Assembly (NCBI GenBank): GCA_024138025.1
Contig: JAMXBD010001101.1
Span: 124,001-188,000, forward strand
Direction: 5' to 3'
DNA: 64,000 bases
Origin: Combretum micranthum
Taxonomy: Eukaryota; Streptophyta; Magnoliopsida; Myrtales; Combretaceae
Positions 24,531-36,738 of the stretch are shown one piece after another (positions within the stretch are counted from its first letter, which is position 1; every line of letters begins with the position of its first letter). The notes under the pieces are model-generated. The model saw nothing but the letters and a program-made list of their open reading frames with translations, ran no database searches and had not been told where the DNA came from. The translations under genes were made by a program, and so were the position numbers.

Positions 24531-24660
24531 ATTAGACACGATTTCGACAGATTTATTCTAATTACAACCTCGAGGATAAGGTTGTTTTTGCACATAGGGG
24601 GGAACATGTTAGGGATCATATTCGAAGGAATCCAGCATGGGATCAAGACTATATCGTTGA
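24531..24660 (+). pseudogene. Older chromovirus-like pol tail (piece 3)
   Basis: Plus strand reads NLEDKVVF, then RRNPAWDQDYIVD and a stop at about 24660. This fits the extreme C-terminus of a chromovirus polyprotein (the NLEDKV block after the chromodomain). It resumes directly after the TGATAAG LTR. Confidence 0.75.
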
Positions 24661-24707
24661 TTAGCATGCAGTAGATAATATAACAATTAATAGAATGACA
24701 GATCATG

Positions 24708-25065
24708 TGACTACTACTAGTATCTGAAATAGATTGCGTAACTACATGAACAAAGAGTATAAATACGAGAAATGAAGTGAGAATAGGGCATGCAAGTTTT
24801 ATCCCCAGAATACTCATTGTGAGTTAGGAGAGTGGCTTCTCGAATCTGCCAACTTGCTCATCATCTATCACATGAAACACAAACATGAGAGTTAGAGAGT
24901 GAAGTTGAGAGAAACCCTAATTTGAATAGAAAGAGAGAAAGAGAGGAACTTAGCTGATTGTGATTGCTAGGGTTTCAGAGTGCAATTGAGTTTTAGCTGA
25001 ATTAGGTCAATTGTTGGGTTAGGCTATTTCGTCAGTAGGCTTTGATCGGGCCTATTTCCCAACAA
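24708..25065 (+). repeat. Possible short 3' LTR of the older chromovirus
   Basis: Just after the pol stop, a stretch starts TGTGACTACT and ends CCCAACA, with a TATAAATA at about 24758. Short LTRs of this size occur in some chromoviruses. No second copy is in the window and the polypurine tract is not convincing, so this is a guess from position. Confidence 0.35.
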
Positions 25066-25076
25066 AGAGAAATATA

Positions 25077-25238
25077 CACTATAAGAAATTTGGACTTTAG
25101 AAAAAAAAAAATTGTCTCTAAATATACATTTCGATCATAAAAGTCATCAACACTAATTCTATTTGTATACATATAACTTATTTTACCTATTTTTCTGTTG
25201 CAGAATTTCTTTCTATAAAAATCAGTTTTCTTATAGTA
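25077..25238. mobile_element. CACTA-type MITE, 162 bp
   Basis: Starts CACTATAAGAAA and ends with its inverted complement TTTCTTATAGTA (one terminal mismatch), flanked by the 3 bp duplication ATA (25074-25076, 25239-25241). CACTATAAGAAATTTGG resembles the ends of plant CACTA elements. Inner sequence is AT-rich and non-coding; a transposase supplied elsewhere would have been needed. Confidence 0.75.
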
Positions 25239-25241
25239 ATA

Positions 25242-26480
25242 ATAAAATTCCAAATTTATTTGTTGTAAAATGAAGTTTCTGTTTTGCTATTGTAAATCCA
25301 TAGATGCAATGTCAGTGCTTTGTTTGGTTCGTACTATTAATAACAAGTTATTAGTGTAAAGTTATCAAAGCTTTATTTTCATTAGTTTGTTATTGTAGTG
25401 TTATTAATGTAAAAGTTTTCTCGGTGAAATTACAAACGTGCATATTCGTCTATCTTTGCAGTCACTTTTTCCAAACTCCAAATCACTAATGTCAAAGAGC
25501 ATAATCAGTATTTTTAAGCCTAAGCCTAAATAATTCCGAAAGTTCAAACTTTTGTCTCTACATCATTGCGAGAAAAAAGTTAATGTTGTTTTCAAAGCGA
25601 TAATTTCATGCAAATATTTTCACTATATATTATGTAATTTTCATGTTTTTTTTTTTTTAATTGTGCGGGTGTTTATCATTTTATCTAGCTTGAATATCAT
25701 TATGTTACCGTACGCACTACAAGCGTATTACTTTTTAGGTAAATTTCTCTGGTGAGTAAAAAAAACACATGATTTTGGAACAAAACTGAATCTGAACCAG
25801 AACCGTCTATTTTGAATTTTATTTTTAGAACCATGAACTGCCTTTTTTTTTTTCTTTATCAAGTAAAAATAAAAAAAATAAATGAATGAATTTTTGTTTT
25901 TAATAATATAAAGTTTAAACTCAAAATAATTATTGAGTCCAAAAGTGTTAGATTATTTAACCAAATTTTTTCAAAACTTGTTTAGAATGCACATTTATTT
26001 ATATATAAATACATCCAATATCAATTGTAGTTAGTAATATGAGATTGTAAAATACTCTACAAGATAAAAGAAAATTACAATACAAAAAATAATGTCATGT
26101 TACTAAAGTAATTAATTTTGCTTTTATGATAGGTTTATATAAACTAAATTATATATGATTTCAAGTTATGTTTATCTATATTATTGATGATAATACATTA
26201 AATATTTTGAATAGGTAATAAGTTCTACCATTCATATGAAATACTTTAAACATTAATAATTATATATTTAATACAAAATTTTTAATTTTTTTCTCTAATT
26301 TTCTTTTTCAATGGAACTAGTTGGAATCATTGATTTCACTAGGTTTTAAACTAAAGAATCGCTAAGAACTAAAAGCCGATGATTCCTCTAAGGACCTAGA
26401 CCCACCACATATATATAAAACCGATGAATCCAGTTCCCCAACCACATATAACCTGTATTATTATATGTAAGGGTGTCTAT
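25242..26480. other. Unassigned AT-rich DNA
   Basis: No gene, LTR end or repeat recognised in about 1.2 kb. It has many stops in all frames, with A- and T-rich runs. Confidence 0.5.
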
Positions 26481-28795
26481 AAAGAATAGTTTGAGTACTT
26501 GTTTGTCTAAATCTCTTAAAGAACAACACATTTATACATAGAGATATTACAAACAAAGGCTTGCAAACAAGCCATTTACAAAGATAGATATAAGTTAAAC
26601 AAAAGCTTTAGTAACTTTTACATATGTTCCCCAAAAGATTCTACCATGTACTATTACAAAAAGATTCCACCAAGGCCATAATCAGGTCTCTAGTCCTCCC
26701 AATTATCTAGAAAATCCTCAAAATCAGTTCCATATCCTATCCCAATATAGAACACATCTTCATTATTAATACCTGTGAGCGATAAAACATAAGCCAAAGG
26801 CCTAGTACACAAGTAACGAAAACAAATACGAATGGCACACAAGCTTAGACTATATGCAAATACACCAAAAACAATTTATTATATTCCTTAAGTTAGTCAA
26901 ATAGCATAGGTGTTCAAAGTCCAAAACAAATAAGGAATCTAGGGTTCTTGAGTAACAATAGACACTTAGGGGGTTGATATAGGTAGTTTAGATACCTATA
27001 TCTCCTAATGATATATCAATAATATTTAATAGTCTCATCTAGGATTCTCAGCTGTTACTCATCTTTACTTAACTTTATCCATAATATCACTTAGTTCAAT
27101 CGGTCCTATAACACATGAACTAAATCATATTACTTCATTTTAAGAGTAACCAAATGTTATATTGACACTAATAACCCCATCAACTACTCATTTTACCACT
27201 TGTAAATTGTCAAATCTTGACAGGAGTAGCATAAGTGTCTAAACTACCATGTTAATCTCATAACAGGGTATCGCTCCCCGAACCAGATTTAACAGCATAA
27301 AACATAACGAATTCAAACAAAGCTTAAGTTATGTTGAATTAGAGTTAAGTTAAGATATACCTATCCTAAGTAAGCAATCAACCATGTTACTGTGTACCTG
27401 TGCTATATCGAGGATCAATGGAAGCAGTCAACTGAGGATTAACAACTGTAGCAAGAAATTCATTTCATATCAAAATCATTAATTCTTACTTGAATAATCA
27501 CCACAAATAGTGACTAATTACTACACAACACTTTATTCATATAAACATAGATATTTATATCATTTTTCATTGATCATCCATCCATCGTTACCAATTATCT
27601 ATTTTTTATTTTATTTATTATTTTTTTCTTGATGAACAGTACTAGAGGGTAGGTCATGCCCATGATAGAGGCCATGATACAGATCACACCCCTAATTACG
27701 GTCATGATATAAGTCGTCTTAAACTTTGAAAAATACTGAGAGAAGATCACTGGCTTTGTTACGGCCATGATCATGATTAAAAATTTCTTCCGAGGAGATA
27801 ACAACATCAAATACAGCCATGACCTATCTCTAAAAATCCATCTGATAAGATAACAGCTTCAACAACAGCCGTGATTGACAAAAAAATTTGCACCTAAGAG
27901 GATAACGACCACGATCACGCCCGTGATGAATAAGGCATTTACCCTATGGTACTTGTTTTAAAATTTCTCTAAGTATTATGTCTTCCAACTCTTTAATAAG
28001 ATCTTATATTTTTACAAAACATGTTAAACTAGTCTTTAACACAATATTAACTTCATCAAGTTATCATAAGTCTATTTCTCACAAATACATAGACAACAAT
28101 TTAACTCAAAAATATAATCTCATCTTTAAGCTTATTAAACTCTACTTACCCTAATCTTTCAAGTTATACTAATTTATCACCAAAAATATCTATGCATACA
28201 TCATATCACCACAAACGTCATTTTTCATCTCATTAAACACCTAGGGTACATATTTCTATTTGCTTATCTACTTCAACATACATGATAACATGCCTTCAAT
28301 ACACATAAAATATCAAAGTTCTACCTTTAACTAACACTACCACTAACCAAAATCAAAGAAAACAAGGCAGACAAGAAAATCACTTTTCTTACTTGTTTAG
28401 TTAACTCTCGAGATCAAGTTTACTTTTCCCACTTTCTTGACTTTCTTCTTATTCCACTTGGGCTTATATCTCACTTCCTAACTGTGGATCTAGTTTGTTA
28501 TGGATTAGAAATAATCTTAATGGAGGAAATTTGGAGTTGGTTTTGGGTTTATAAGAAAGAAAGAGAGAGAGAGAGAGAGAGTTGGTTTGGATGGGGATGT
28601 TTTGACTACTCACTTTGACTTTTGAGACATTAGAAGCTTGTGGAAAAATGTTTTAGACATAGGCTTGGGCTTTAGGTTGTGTCTGGGTTTGTGTTGTTGA
28701 AGGAAATTAGATTTAGGCTTGATTTCTAGGACTCAAGATAGCAAAATTAGCTAAGTTTGGTTTGGCTTCAACTTTAGAATTGTTTCGAGAAACTC
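26480..28795 (-). repeat. Probable diverged Tekay-type LTR, minus strand
   Basis: Non-coding. A piece near 26770-26810 (ATAAGCCAAAGGCCTAGT) resembles minus-strand LTR sequence such as that near 5040, and the general course (CT or GA strips, then a region like the LTR start near 28400-28790) fits. Termini are not visible. It includes a cluster of GGCCATGAT-like near-repeats at about 27640-27930 and an (AG)10 microsatellite at 28562-28581. Tekay copy 1 starts at its right edge. Confidence 0.4.
28562..28581 (+). repeat. (AG)10 microsatellite
   Basis: Uninterrupted AG dinucleotides. Confidence 0.95.
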
Positions 28796-31700
28796 TATAA
28801 ACCCCCAAAGTTTTACGATTGGTTAAAATTAAACCCTAATTGGAAGGTCAACTGAAAACCTTAAGGACAACAAAACCCTAGTTAGATGTAACACGTTCAA
28901 GTTCGGCAATCCTATGTTTGTAATCTTAAGTGAGTAAGTAAGAGATTAGTATGTAGAATAGTTCGTAATAACATAAGAAAACTTAAAAACCTCTGATTAG
29001 TAAAACTGTAATTCGTTTTGAACCTGAATCGAAGCAGTTTTCAAAAAACGTATCCTAAGGCTCGAAATAGAAAAAATATTCGGATATACCATTAGACTCG
29101 TAAAACTATAAGGTTTTCAAAAATATCAGTTTTATAATTTTTCGACAATTAAAAATATCAGATATGCATTTATACGTGTATTTTCTTACTACCGACACTT
29201 TATTATCACATCTACTTTACATTACACTATTCATTACTATTCTACACTATTCCTCTATCTCTACTTTTTTCTACCACCTATTCTTACGCTCTATATACCT
29301 ATTTTCTTTACTTTTTATCTTTCTCATAACTTTATACCATATCGACCTCACATATTATTACATTTAATTATCAAAAATAGAAAAAAAAATCACATCTCTC
29401 CCTCTCTCTTTCCCTCTATGACCAGCACCCCTCCCCCTCTTTATTTCTCTATTTATTTTCAATTTTTTTATTTTAATCACACAAATTTTACTCCTCATTT
29501 TCCTATAAATACCCCCTCATCTTTCATTTCTTTCACACTTCATCTACCCACAAATTCACTACCAAAACTCTTCAAAATTCTCTTCTCAAAACTCTCTAAA
29601 TACTCTTCTAAAACTCTCCCAAAACTCTCCCAAAGTTTCTTCTAAATATACAAAAAACATTCACTCATATTACACAATATTCTCTTTAGGTAAAAACTTC
29701 TTTTTATATTTCTTTCTACCATGTCATGTAACTTTACATGACCATGAAGTGAGTTTCCTAAACTTGTTGTTATAGAAGCTCCACTATGTTCATGTATTGT
29801 TATTGTTCATGAAAATCAATTTCTTTACTTTTATATTGTTATTATGTTTTGCACATATTATTGTTGCTATTATGTTAACTCCTTATCTATATCTAATTAA
29901 ATATATTTATGTATCTATATTATTTACAGCATATAAGCTCACTTGTTATTTATTTATTTTCATGCAATGCAATTTATTTACTTTCATGTTATTTTAAGAC
30001 TAATCTTTTTAGTCTTAGACTTATCGTCATCAAGTCAAAACAATTTTTCTTTTCTTTTTAAGACTAGTCCATTTCTTAGTTTGAGAGCCTTGAGTCAAAG
30101 CTAAGACTCTCAATACTTGACTTATATTATTTTGCTATATATTTTGTTGTTATAGTTGTGCTTGTTACTATACTCATTTTCATGCAAATAAAGGTTGTTG
30201 TCTAAATCGCCAAAGTTTAAACTATACTTCTTACAAAAGAGATTTTTATCATAAAAAGTTAATAAAAGGAATCTATTTTCTCAAAGCTTTAGGAAGAACT
30301 CATTATGATTTTGGAAATACCATCATTTTGAAAGGCTTTTTCTAAAACCATAACTTTAGAAGTAATAGAGTTGTTTTCTAAAAATAAGGAAGATTATTCA
30401 TTGTTATGAAAATGTTTTTCCTTAGAAACATAATATAAAAAGGGAATCTAAGTTTTCAAACTAAGATTTAAAAAGTACAAAATAATAGTCAAAAGAACTA
30501 CATAAAAAACTAATAGGAAAGGTGACACTAGTGTTGAAAGTTTCAAAAGGAAAAATAGAAATTCATTTTTGATAGAAAAGTCATCAAAGAAATTAGTAAG
30601 ATAAACATAAAATACTATTTGAAAACAAAAGAATCAAAATATCCATTTTTAAAGGATTTACAAAAACATTTATTATAAATTATGATTTTTCCAAACTTCT
30701 AACTAATATTTTTTTACTAAACAATTATTGATTGGACAACAAATACTTGAGCATGCATGAAATATGAACTATATATCTATAAAAAAGAATTTTTCAACTA
30801 TATAGATAACTAAGTATCTATCAAAGCAATTTTTGATGATTGAAACAAATGCTTTTGGGATGGGAAAATTGGTGGTAAATCTCATCGCTACTATTATGGA
30901 GCTCATATGACCTATTTTGATGAAAATAGTTTTAAAATGGATAGATCTTTTCAAATAGGTAGAAAACAATATATTATATGCACAATTCCGAGTTAAAATG
31001 ACCAAGTTATGGCCATTTTAAGTCGAAATTGTCTTCTACGAACTTCGACGTTCTTATGACATAGTCTTGTCAAATTTCAAGAAGTTATTAAGAAATACTC
31101 ATTATGGGTATTTTTTCTTGACCAGTGATTCCGAGAAAGAATACCCGTGTCCTGAGGATTATTTTGACTAAATGGATTGTTTGATCGACTCATCCATTTA
31201 AATGAAGTATCGCCATGGCAATGTGAGTTTATTTCCTTAACTTGTGTACTTGATTGTACTTGTAGAATAGATGCATTAGAATAATGAAAAGACAAAATAC
31301 TATGTATGTAAAATTGTATGAAAGAACATTAAGAATATCGAGGTGGGAATTGATTATAAAGATTTAGTTGTTTTAGTATAGAATTTGATATGTTTGAAAA
31401 TTCTATGATCGCCTTAAAATTGATAATAATGATTCTATGATATCTTAAATAAATTTAATCATGCATTCCACGAAGTGAGTCACATTGCATGGGGTTATTA
31501 TCCTTGGGTGAAAAGGATAGTAACACGGTCAAAAGCAACACTAAGCGACAATGATCGAAAGCGATTGCTTGGTGACCTAGAATTGAACCAATGCTTGGCG
31601 GAAATCCGAAAGCATAGCTCAAGCTAAGTAGACTTAATATGATTGGCAGTAATGATCAAAAGCATAACTTAACTAAGACTACTCATTTTGATTACTTATC

Positions 31701-32285
31701 ACCAAACCCCAAATGGAAGGCGTAAATCCATTCAACATATAGTTCCCGAAAACCTATATGCATTGCTTGCTCATGTATGTTGCATTTCACTTGATTGCTT
31801 AAATAACTTGTATGAATTTTGTTACTCAAGTAATTACTTATGAAAATAATTCTCACTAAGCCTATTAGTTTATACCCCTATAGATATATTTTGCAGTTTA
31901 GCTATTTGTGGTTGAGGCCACGAGGATCTTGCAGCTAGGTATTTCCCTTTTTTGTTAAGGATCTTCTAGATAAAGTTTAGCATTAGTTTAGATATAGATT
32001 TCATAGAAACTTTCTTGTAATAGATTCTAGTATTTTGACAGGGGAATGCCCCTTAGGCTTGTAAGACAATTATTATAAATGAATGAATATTATGATTTTC
32101 ATTTCTTAATTTTGTTATCGTATCTTCTTAAGCTTCATATTTCAAAGTATGGTTCTCTAAGTATCATAAAAGCACGCCTTACACCTAATATCGAAGCTTA
32201 TGGGAATGACTGAGGTTATCTTACTTAAGCTTTAATATTAGGTATGGCAAACTATTACGTTTAGGGTATTTTTTGGAGCGTAATA
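28796..32285 (+). repeat. 5' LTR of Tekay copy 1, subfamily I
   Basis: 3490 bp. The start reads TATAAACCCCC (TG worn to TA) and the end TTGGAGCGTAATA, aligned with GGGGCGTGACA of sisters. Landmarks: TATA at 29504-29511; perfect 9 bp-arm palindrome 29723-29742; ACTAGTC block about 29993-30120; conserved inverted repeat 30993-31021; intron-like pair, donor 31223 and acceptor 31896. Confidence 0.9.
29504..29511 (+). promoter_or_regulatory. TATA box of Tekay copy 1 5' LTR
   Basis: CCTATAAATACCCCCTC, about 710 bp into the LTR and followed by a CT-rich stretch. It is the clearest of the set. Confidence 0.6.
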
Positions 32286-32293
32286 GTTTAAGT

Positions 32294-32305
32294 TGGTATC
32301 AGAGC
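32294..32305 (+). other. Primer-binding site of Tekay copy 1
   Basis: TGGTATCAGAGC, the standard plant site complementary to the 3' end of initiator methionine tRNA, 8 bp after the LTR end. Confidence 0.95.
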
Positions 32306-32437
32306 ATGGTTAAGAATTTAGAAATCATAATTATAGAATTGGACTTAAGAAGAAACAAAATAGAATGGAATTAAGAAAGACCTAGATAGGATAGAATGGA
32401 TAGAATAAGTTTTTTGACTTTTCTCTCTTTTGCATAG

Positions 32438-33416
32438 ATTACCTTAGACGAGGCTCGTCTACAAGCGAAAAATTTCATAAAAGGACCCTTTGAGGCTTTA
32501 GGAAATTATTGCTTAAGGCTTAGGGTTCTATGTGAAGAGTTTGCTCTAGTTGGGAAACCTAAGACCATCTGGGAAATGTTTCTGATTTAGAGGAAGGGAT
32601 TATTGACCTTATAATGGAAAGGAGTAGTTGAAACTATTCATAACTGTCCCTTAGGGAAGAAATATCTAAGCTATAGAACGGATCGCCGCAATAGCTAAGG
32701 ACCGACTAATGTTGAGAGAGGCGACATTTATTCTTAAGAATGAAGGAGACTAAACCTTTCCAGACTATCGAACTTGGAACCCGATTAGAACAATGTTCAT
32801 ATACGCACACGATGAATTAATGGATCATATAGAGTGGATTAGGGCTGAAATCAAAGAAGCTTTCCATTGGCACAAAGTTTATCAGGAAGTTTTACAACCA
32901 CCAACGCACATATCCACTCAACTGCCAATTTTCACAGGTATCCAGCTGGGAAAGGATGAAGTATTACATCTGAGAATGAATGGGACTATAGTAAGAGAAG
33001 AAGAGATAAGAGAACCAAACGCAGAGGTTAAGGAAGAGTCTGAGGAAGATTCAGATGAAGGTCGAGAAGAAGAATAAGAACAAAAGATAGGAGACCATAC
33101 CGCGCCTAGAGAAGGTAAACCTTGGAATAATTAAGACCCTGTGGAAATCATCCGCTACTTGGAAGAGCGACCAACTTGGGGAAGACAAGAGGCGAATACA
33201 ACTACGGACATGGATGTTACACCACCAACTACGGATGAGAATGTTAGCGAGGAAGATAGGGAGAATGTTGCTTGGAAGACTATTCATGATATAGTGCTGG
33301 AACTAGCTGAAGCCAAATTGGCTGATATACATGAGAGGTCAAGGGAAGCAGCAAGAAAAAGAAGAAACTATTTTTCAGCAGTTTATGGGGAAAAGAAACC
33401 CAGGATCGTCCAGTAG
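32438..33416 (+). pseudogene. Extra acidic ORF upstream of gag, Tekay copy 1
   Basis: Function unknown. The coding track starts just after an acceptor-like TTTTGCATAG at 32437 and runs to a stop at 33416, with several stops and frame changes in the first third. Best-kept stretch: REATFILKN, then FIYAHDELMDHIEW near 32790-32840, followed by a Glu/Asp-rich tract (EEESEEDSDEGREEE-like, near 33020-33075) and a charged C-terminal part with ELAEAKLADIHERSREAARK. The first two blocks align with KEATFILKNGGNW and VYAHDELYDHHDWN of copy 2, so the ORF belongs to the family and is not a chance reading. It lies between the primer site and gag. An AT-rich, 3'-UTR-like spacer follows. Confidence 0.65.
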
Positions 33417-33699
33417 GAACCCTGGAGATGCACCTGAAGAATAACAGAAGAAGGAAAGAAGAAAGGACCCGAGTATATCCCTTTAGTCCAGCTAGAATTT
33501 TGTAATCAAGGACTAGACCGATGATTCTAGCTTATCTTTAGTGCTTTCGAAAAGGTGTTCTTGTTGTTTTTTTGTGTGTTTGTTGTTATTTCAATGTAAG
33601 GGTCTTGTACCAATGTTTTAATCTTTTAATGAAATTATGCTTTATTTATGATTTATGATTTCAAACTTACCTTGATTTAAATATTTCAATAGCTTTTTC
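33417..33699 (+). other. Spacer between extra ORF and gag, Tekay copy 1
   Basis: Non-coding, increasingly T-rich, with TTTTGTGTGTTTGTTGTT and AATGAAATTATGC strings that look like a plant 3' UTR. The right half of the spacer lies beyond copy 2, at 55636-55749. Confidence 0.5.
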
Positions 33700-34384
33700 T
33701 ATAAACCCCTGTATTCTTAGTGGTTGAGTAAACCCCGGGAGTTGAAAAGCGAAACCCTAATCTAGTCTAGTTCAAATCTAGTGAGAGAAGCTTAGAAACC
33801 TTAAATCCGGCTTTCCTTTGGTTTCATAATAAAAGAATTTTTATAAAGTAAATGAATATGAATTATTGTTTTAAAGTATATTTTAAACCTTAGAAAGTTT
33901 TAAATTCGGGAACTTTTCAATTCCGGGCCTTCTCAAGCTCAATTACAGAAAAGCGTGCCCCGGGACCAGAAACTTAGAAAAATATTTCGGAATATGCGTT
34001 GGAACAAATTTATAATGATTTCAAAAATATAAATTTTATAATTTTTCGGGCTATAAAAATTACAGTTAGAGCCTTTTTTCCCATATTTTCTTTACAACCG
34101 GTAAAGTGGATGTCTTGTCTACTATTCACAAGTACAACCTACACTACACACTACCCATACCCTTATTCTTACATCCTTAAAACTACTCATTACAATTTTC
34201 TTTTCCAAGAAATTTTGTTTCCTAATTAATTTTTACATTTTATTACATAAATTACAAATTTTATCAAAATTTCAATTCTCTCTCTCCTCTCCCCCCACAC
34301 AAGGCCGGCGCACCCATTCCCAATTTCCCTCTATTTTTGTTTTATTTTACTTCTCTTATTCAATTAAAACCCTAATCCACTTAT

Positions 34385-34392
34385 TATATAAG
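34385..34392 (+). promoter_or_regulatory. TATA box of Tekay copy 2 5' LTR
   Basis: TATATAAG followed by CTCCTTTTCTCTCTCTCTCT, a pyrimidine patch typical of plant core promoters. This would drive the genomic RNA of copy 2. Confidence 0.55.
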
Positions 34393-36083
34393 CTCCTTTT
34401 CTCTCTCTCTCTTCTCAGTTTTCACTCTTTCAAATTTTACAAAAGAAGAAAACTCTCTGTTTCTCCCCTAGTCTTGCTGTGACCCACACCCACACACACA
34501 CACTCACTCACAAGTTTGTTTCATCTTCTTTTCATCTCCATTTAGGTGATGATTTTAAGCTTTATTCCTACACTATCTTGCAATGGCAAGATCATTCTTG
34601 TGTGTTTTCTACTTTTAATCCCAATGAGCATATACTAGGAACATGAAAACACTAATACAAGAATATCAAGCCATCACAAGAAGTAGATCTTGTGTTTAAA
34701 AGAGTTTTTGTTGGAATATCATCTTGTTCATGCATGTAAAGTAGAGATCTTGCATAGAAAGTTATGTTCATGCCATGAAACTCATGATTTATGCACTATA
34801 TGTGGTAGATCTAGTATTTAGACACTCATATTTTTATTTACATTTATGTTCATGTGGATAACTTGAGCTTTCATGCATTAATGATCATAACAGCTTAGCC
34901 TTTCATGTATATAGATGTGTTAGATGGTAGATCTTCATGTATAGGAGGCAAGAAACTTGAAAAAGAAAAGATTTTGTTAGAAATGCCTAATGGAAAATTC
35001 GGATGGAATTTGAAACCTATTTTAAAAACCCTTGAAACCACTTTGAAACTCATATTTTTCATAAAAAAATGGAGGGTATATGTAATAGGTATCTTTAAGG
35101 AATAATTTTTATAAGTTTGAATGAGTTTATGCATGAGTAATAGGTAAAACAAGTAGTGGAGTTAGACTGGAAAATTTTGAGATAGTGATTAATTTGTTAA
35201 ATTCGTATTTTGGAGTAATGCCTACATAAACACCTAGTATTCAAGCTCAAATTGCAAGTTTTATGAGTTAAATGAAGTCCTTGGACAATAGATATAATAA
35301 AGCTTCAAATTTTGATGCATTAAACAAGTTTTCTCATAGGAAAATTTCAAAAAATAAAAATTTCCAAAATTCGGATTTTTGTGAAAAGCTTGTTTAAAAA
35401 CACATTTACAAAGTGAAAAATGTGAATTTCTATGCATAAATGAAGGTCATGGATAGTATAGATGTTAAGGACTCATTTTTATGTAGAAAACAAGTAAATC
35501 CCAAGAATAAAATCCTAAAACCCTAGGGAATGCAAAGTTGGAAAGAATAGATTTTTAAAAGTAACTATTGTGGAGTTTTATAATAATTAGGAGTTCATAA
35601 GAGTTCATCATCAAGAATCATCAAGACCATGCATATATTGAACTCATTACATGACATTCATACTAGGAATTCATTCATATTCCATCTATGCATGAATTAT
35701 CAACTAGAAACATTTTTACTAAATGCGAGACAATTTTTCGGAAACGGCGGAAATGTTACAGAACAGATCTGATCCCTCTGTTTCGTGACCTTAATATTTT
35801 CAAAACTTGAAAGTAATATTAGAAATAGATAAATCTTTCGAATTAGATAGAGATCGATATAAAATTTGCGAAATTTCGAGTTAAAATGACCAAGTTATGG
35901 TCGTTTTAAGTTGGAACTTCCACAAATAGCGAAAATTCCGATTTTGACTAGCTTAGATGCATAGCTTGAATTAGTTAAGTGATGAGATTCTTATTAGGTT
36001 GTTCTTATTTGGTAGGTGATCCCAAGCATACGATACCCTACCACCCGACTACTACTATTAAGAGACCGGCGTACCATGGCCGA

Positions 36084-36738
36084 GTGAGTATTACTTCGAT
36101 TTCAATTATTGTTTGTAATTGTAATGATAGTGGCATTAGTTGCTTAAGCAAAGATAAAAATGAATATGCATGATGGGATATTTGGGAATTATATACTTGT
36201 CTGCTGTTGAGATGTGAAGTTGGACTTAAAGAATATCGAAACCGGGTGTTAAGCTACTGCTTGTATAGCGAGGAGTTATAATAGATTGTCTGCGAATATT
36301 GGTTGGTCATCTAAAAGAATTGGATTAATCTTTTATTGGATCTCAATTATAATTGAACTTATTCATATCACGACGGGGATGGAGCATTAGCATTTGTTGG
36401 TTTTTCGTGATCCATAAAACAAATATGTTGGTTAATCGTGATCTATAAAACGAAATTGTTTGGTTAATCGTGATCCATAAAACGAAATATTGTTCAGTTG
36501 ACCGTGAGCTTAAACAGCATCGTACCGCGGATTCGTTAATCTGCTAACCCGGGATGGAGGGCGCAAGTCCATCCACATATGATTTCTGGCTGGTCATATG
36601 TTTGTTGAACTCATTTGTTTGATGCATATCATTTGCTTGAGTAACCACTTGCTTGAATGATTTGTCTTATTTGCGATATGGAAGTTTTCACTCACTAAGC
36701 TAGTTAGCTTACGCCCCTGTAGTTTTTACTTGTTGCAG
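36084..36738 (+). other. Intron-like segment inside the Tekay copy 2 5' LTR
   Basis: Donor ATGGCCGA/GTGAGT and acceptor TTTTTACTTGTTGCAG, 655 bp apart. The same pair, with GTGAGT or GTAAGT donors, occurs in LTRs B (donor only), D, E, S1, S2, F and copies 1 and 3. A minisatellite lies within it. Splicing is inferred, not shown. Confidence 0.45.

Noticed and set aside
23160..24535. A 5 bp duplication (ATTTA and ATTAG) flanking the TGATAAG LTR
   Set aside because: Two mismatches in five and an uncertain left edge; not enough to claim.
25242..26480. Host gene in the AT-rich stretch
   Set aside because: No open frame of length, no codon bias and no recognised domain on either strand.
35979..36173. 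Small protein gene near ATGGCCGA
   Set aside because: Non-coding LTR leader. The ATG is conserved across LTR copies but is followed directly by a splice-donor-like string and differing short frames.
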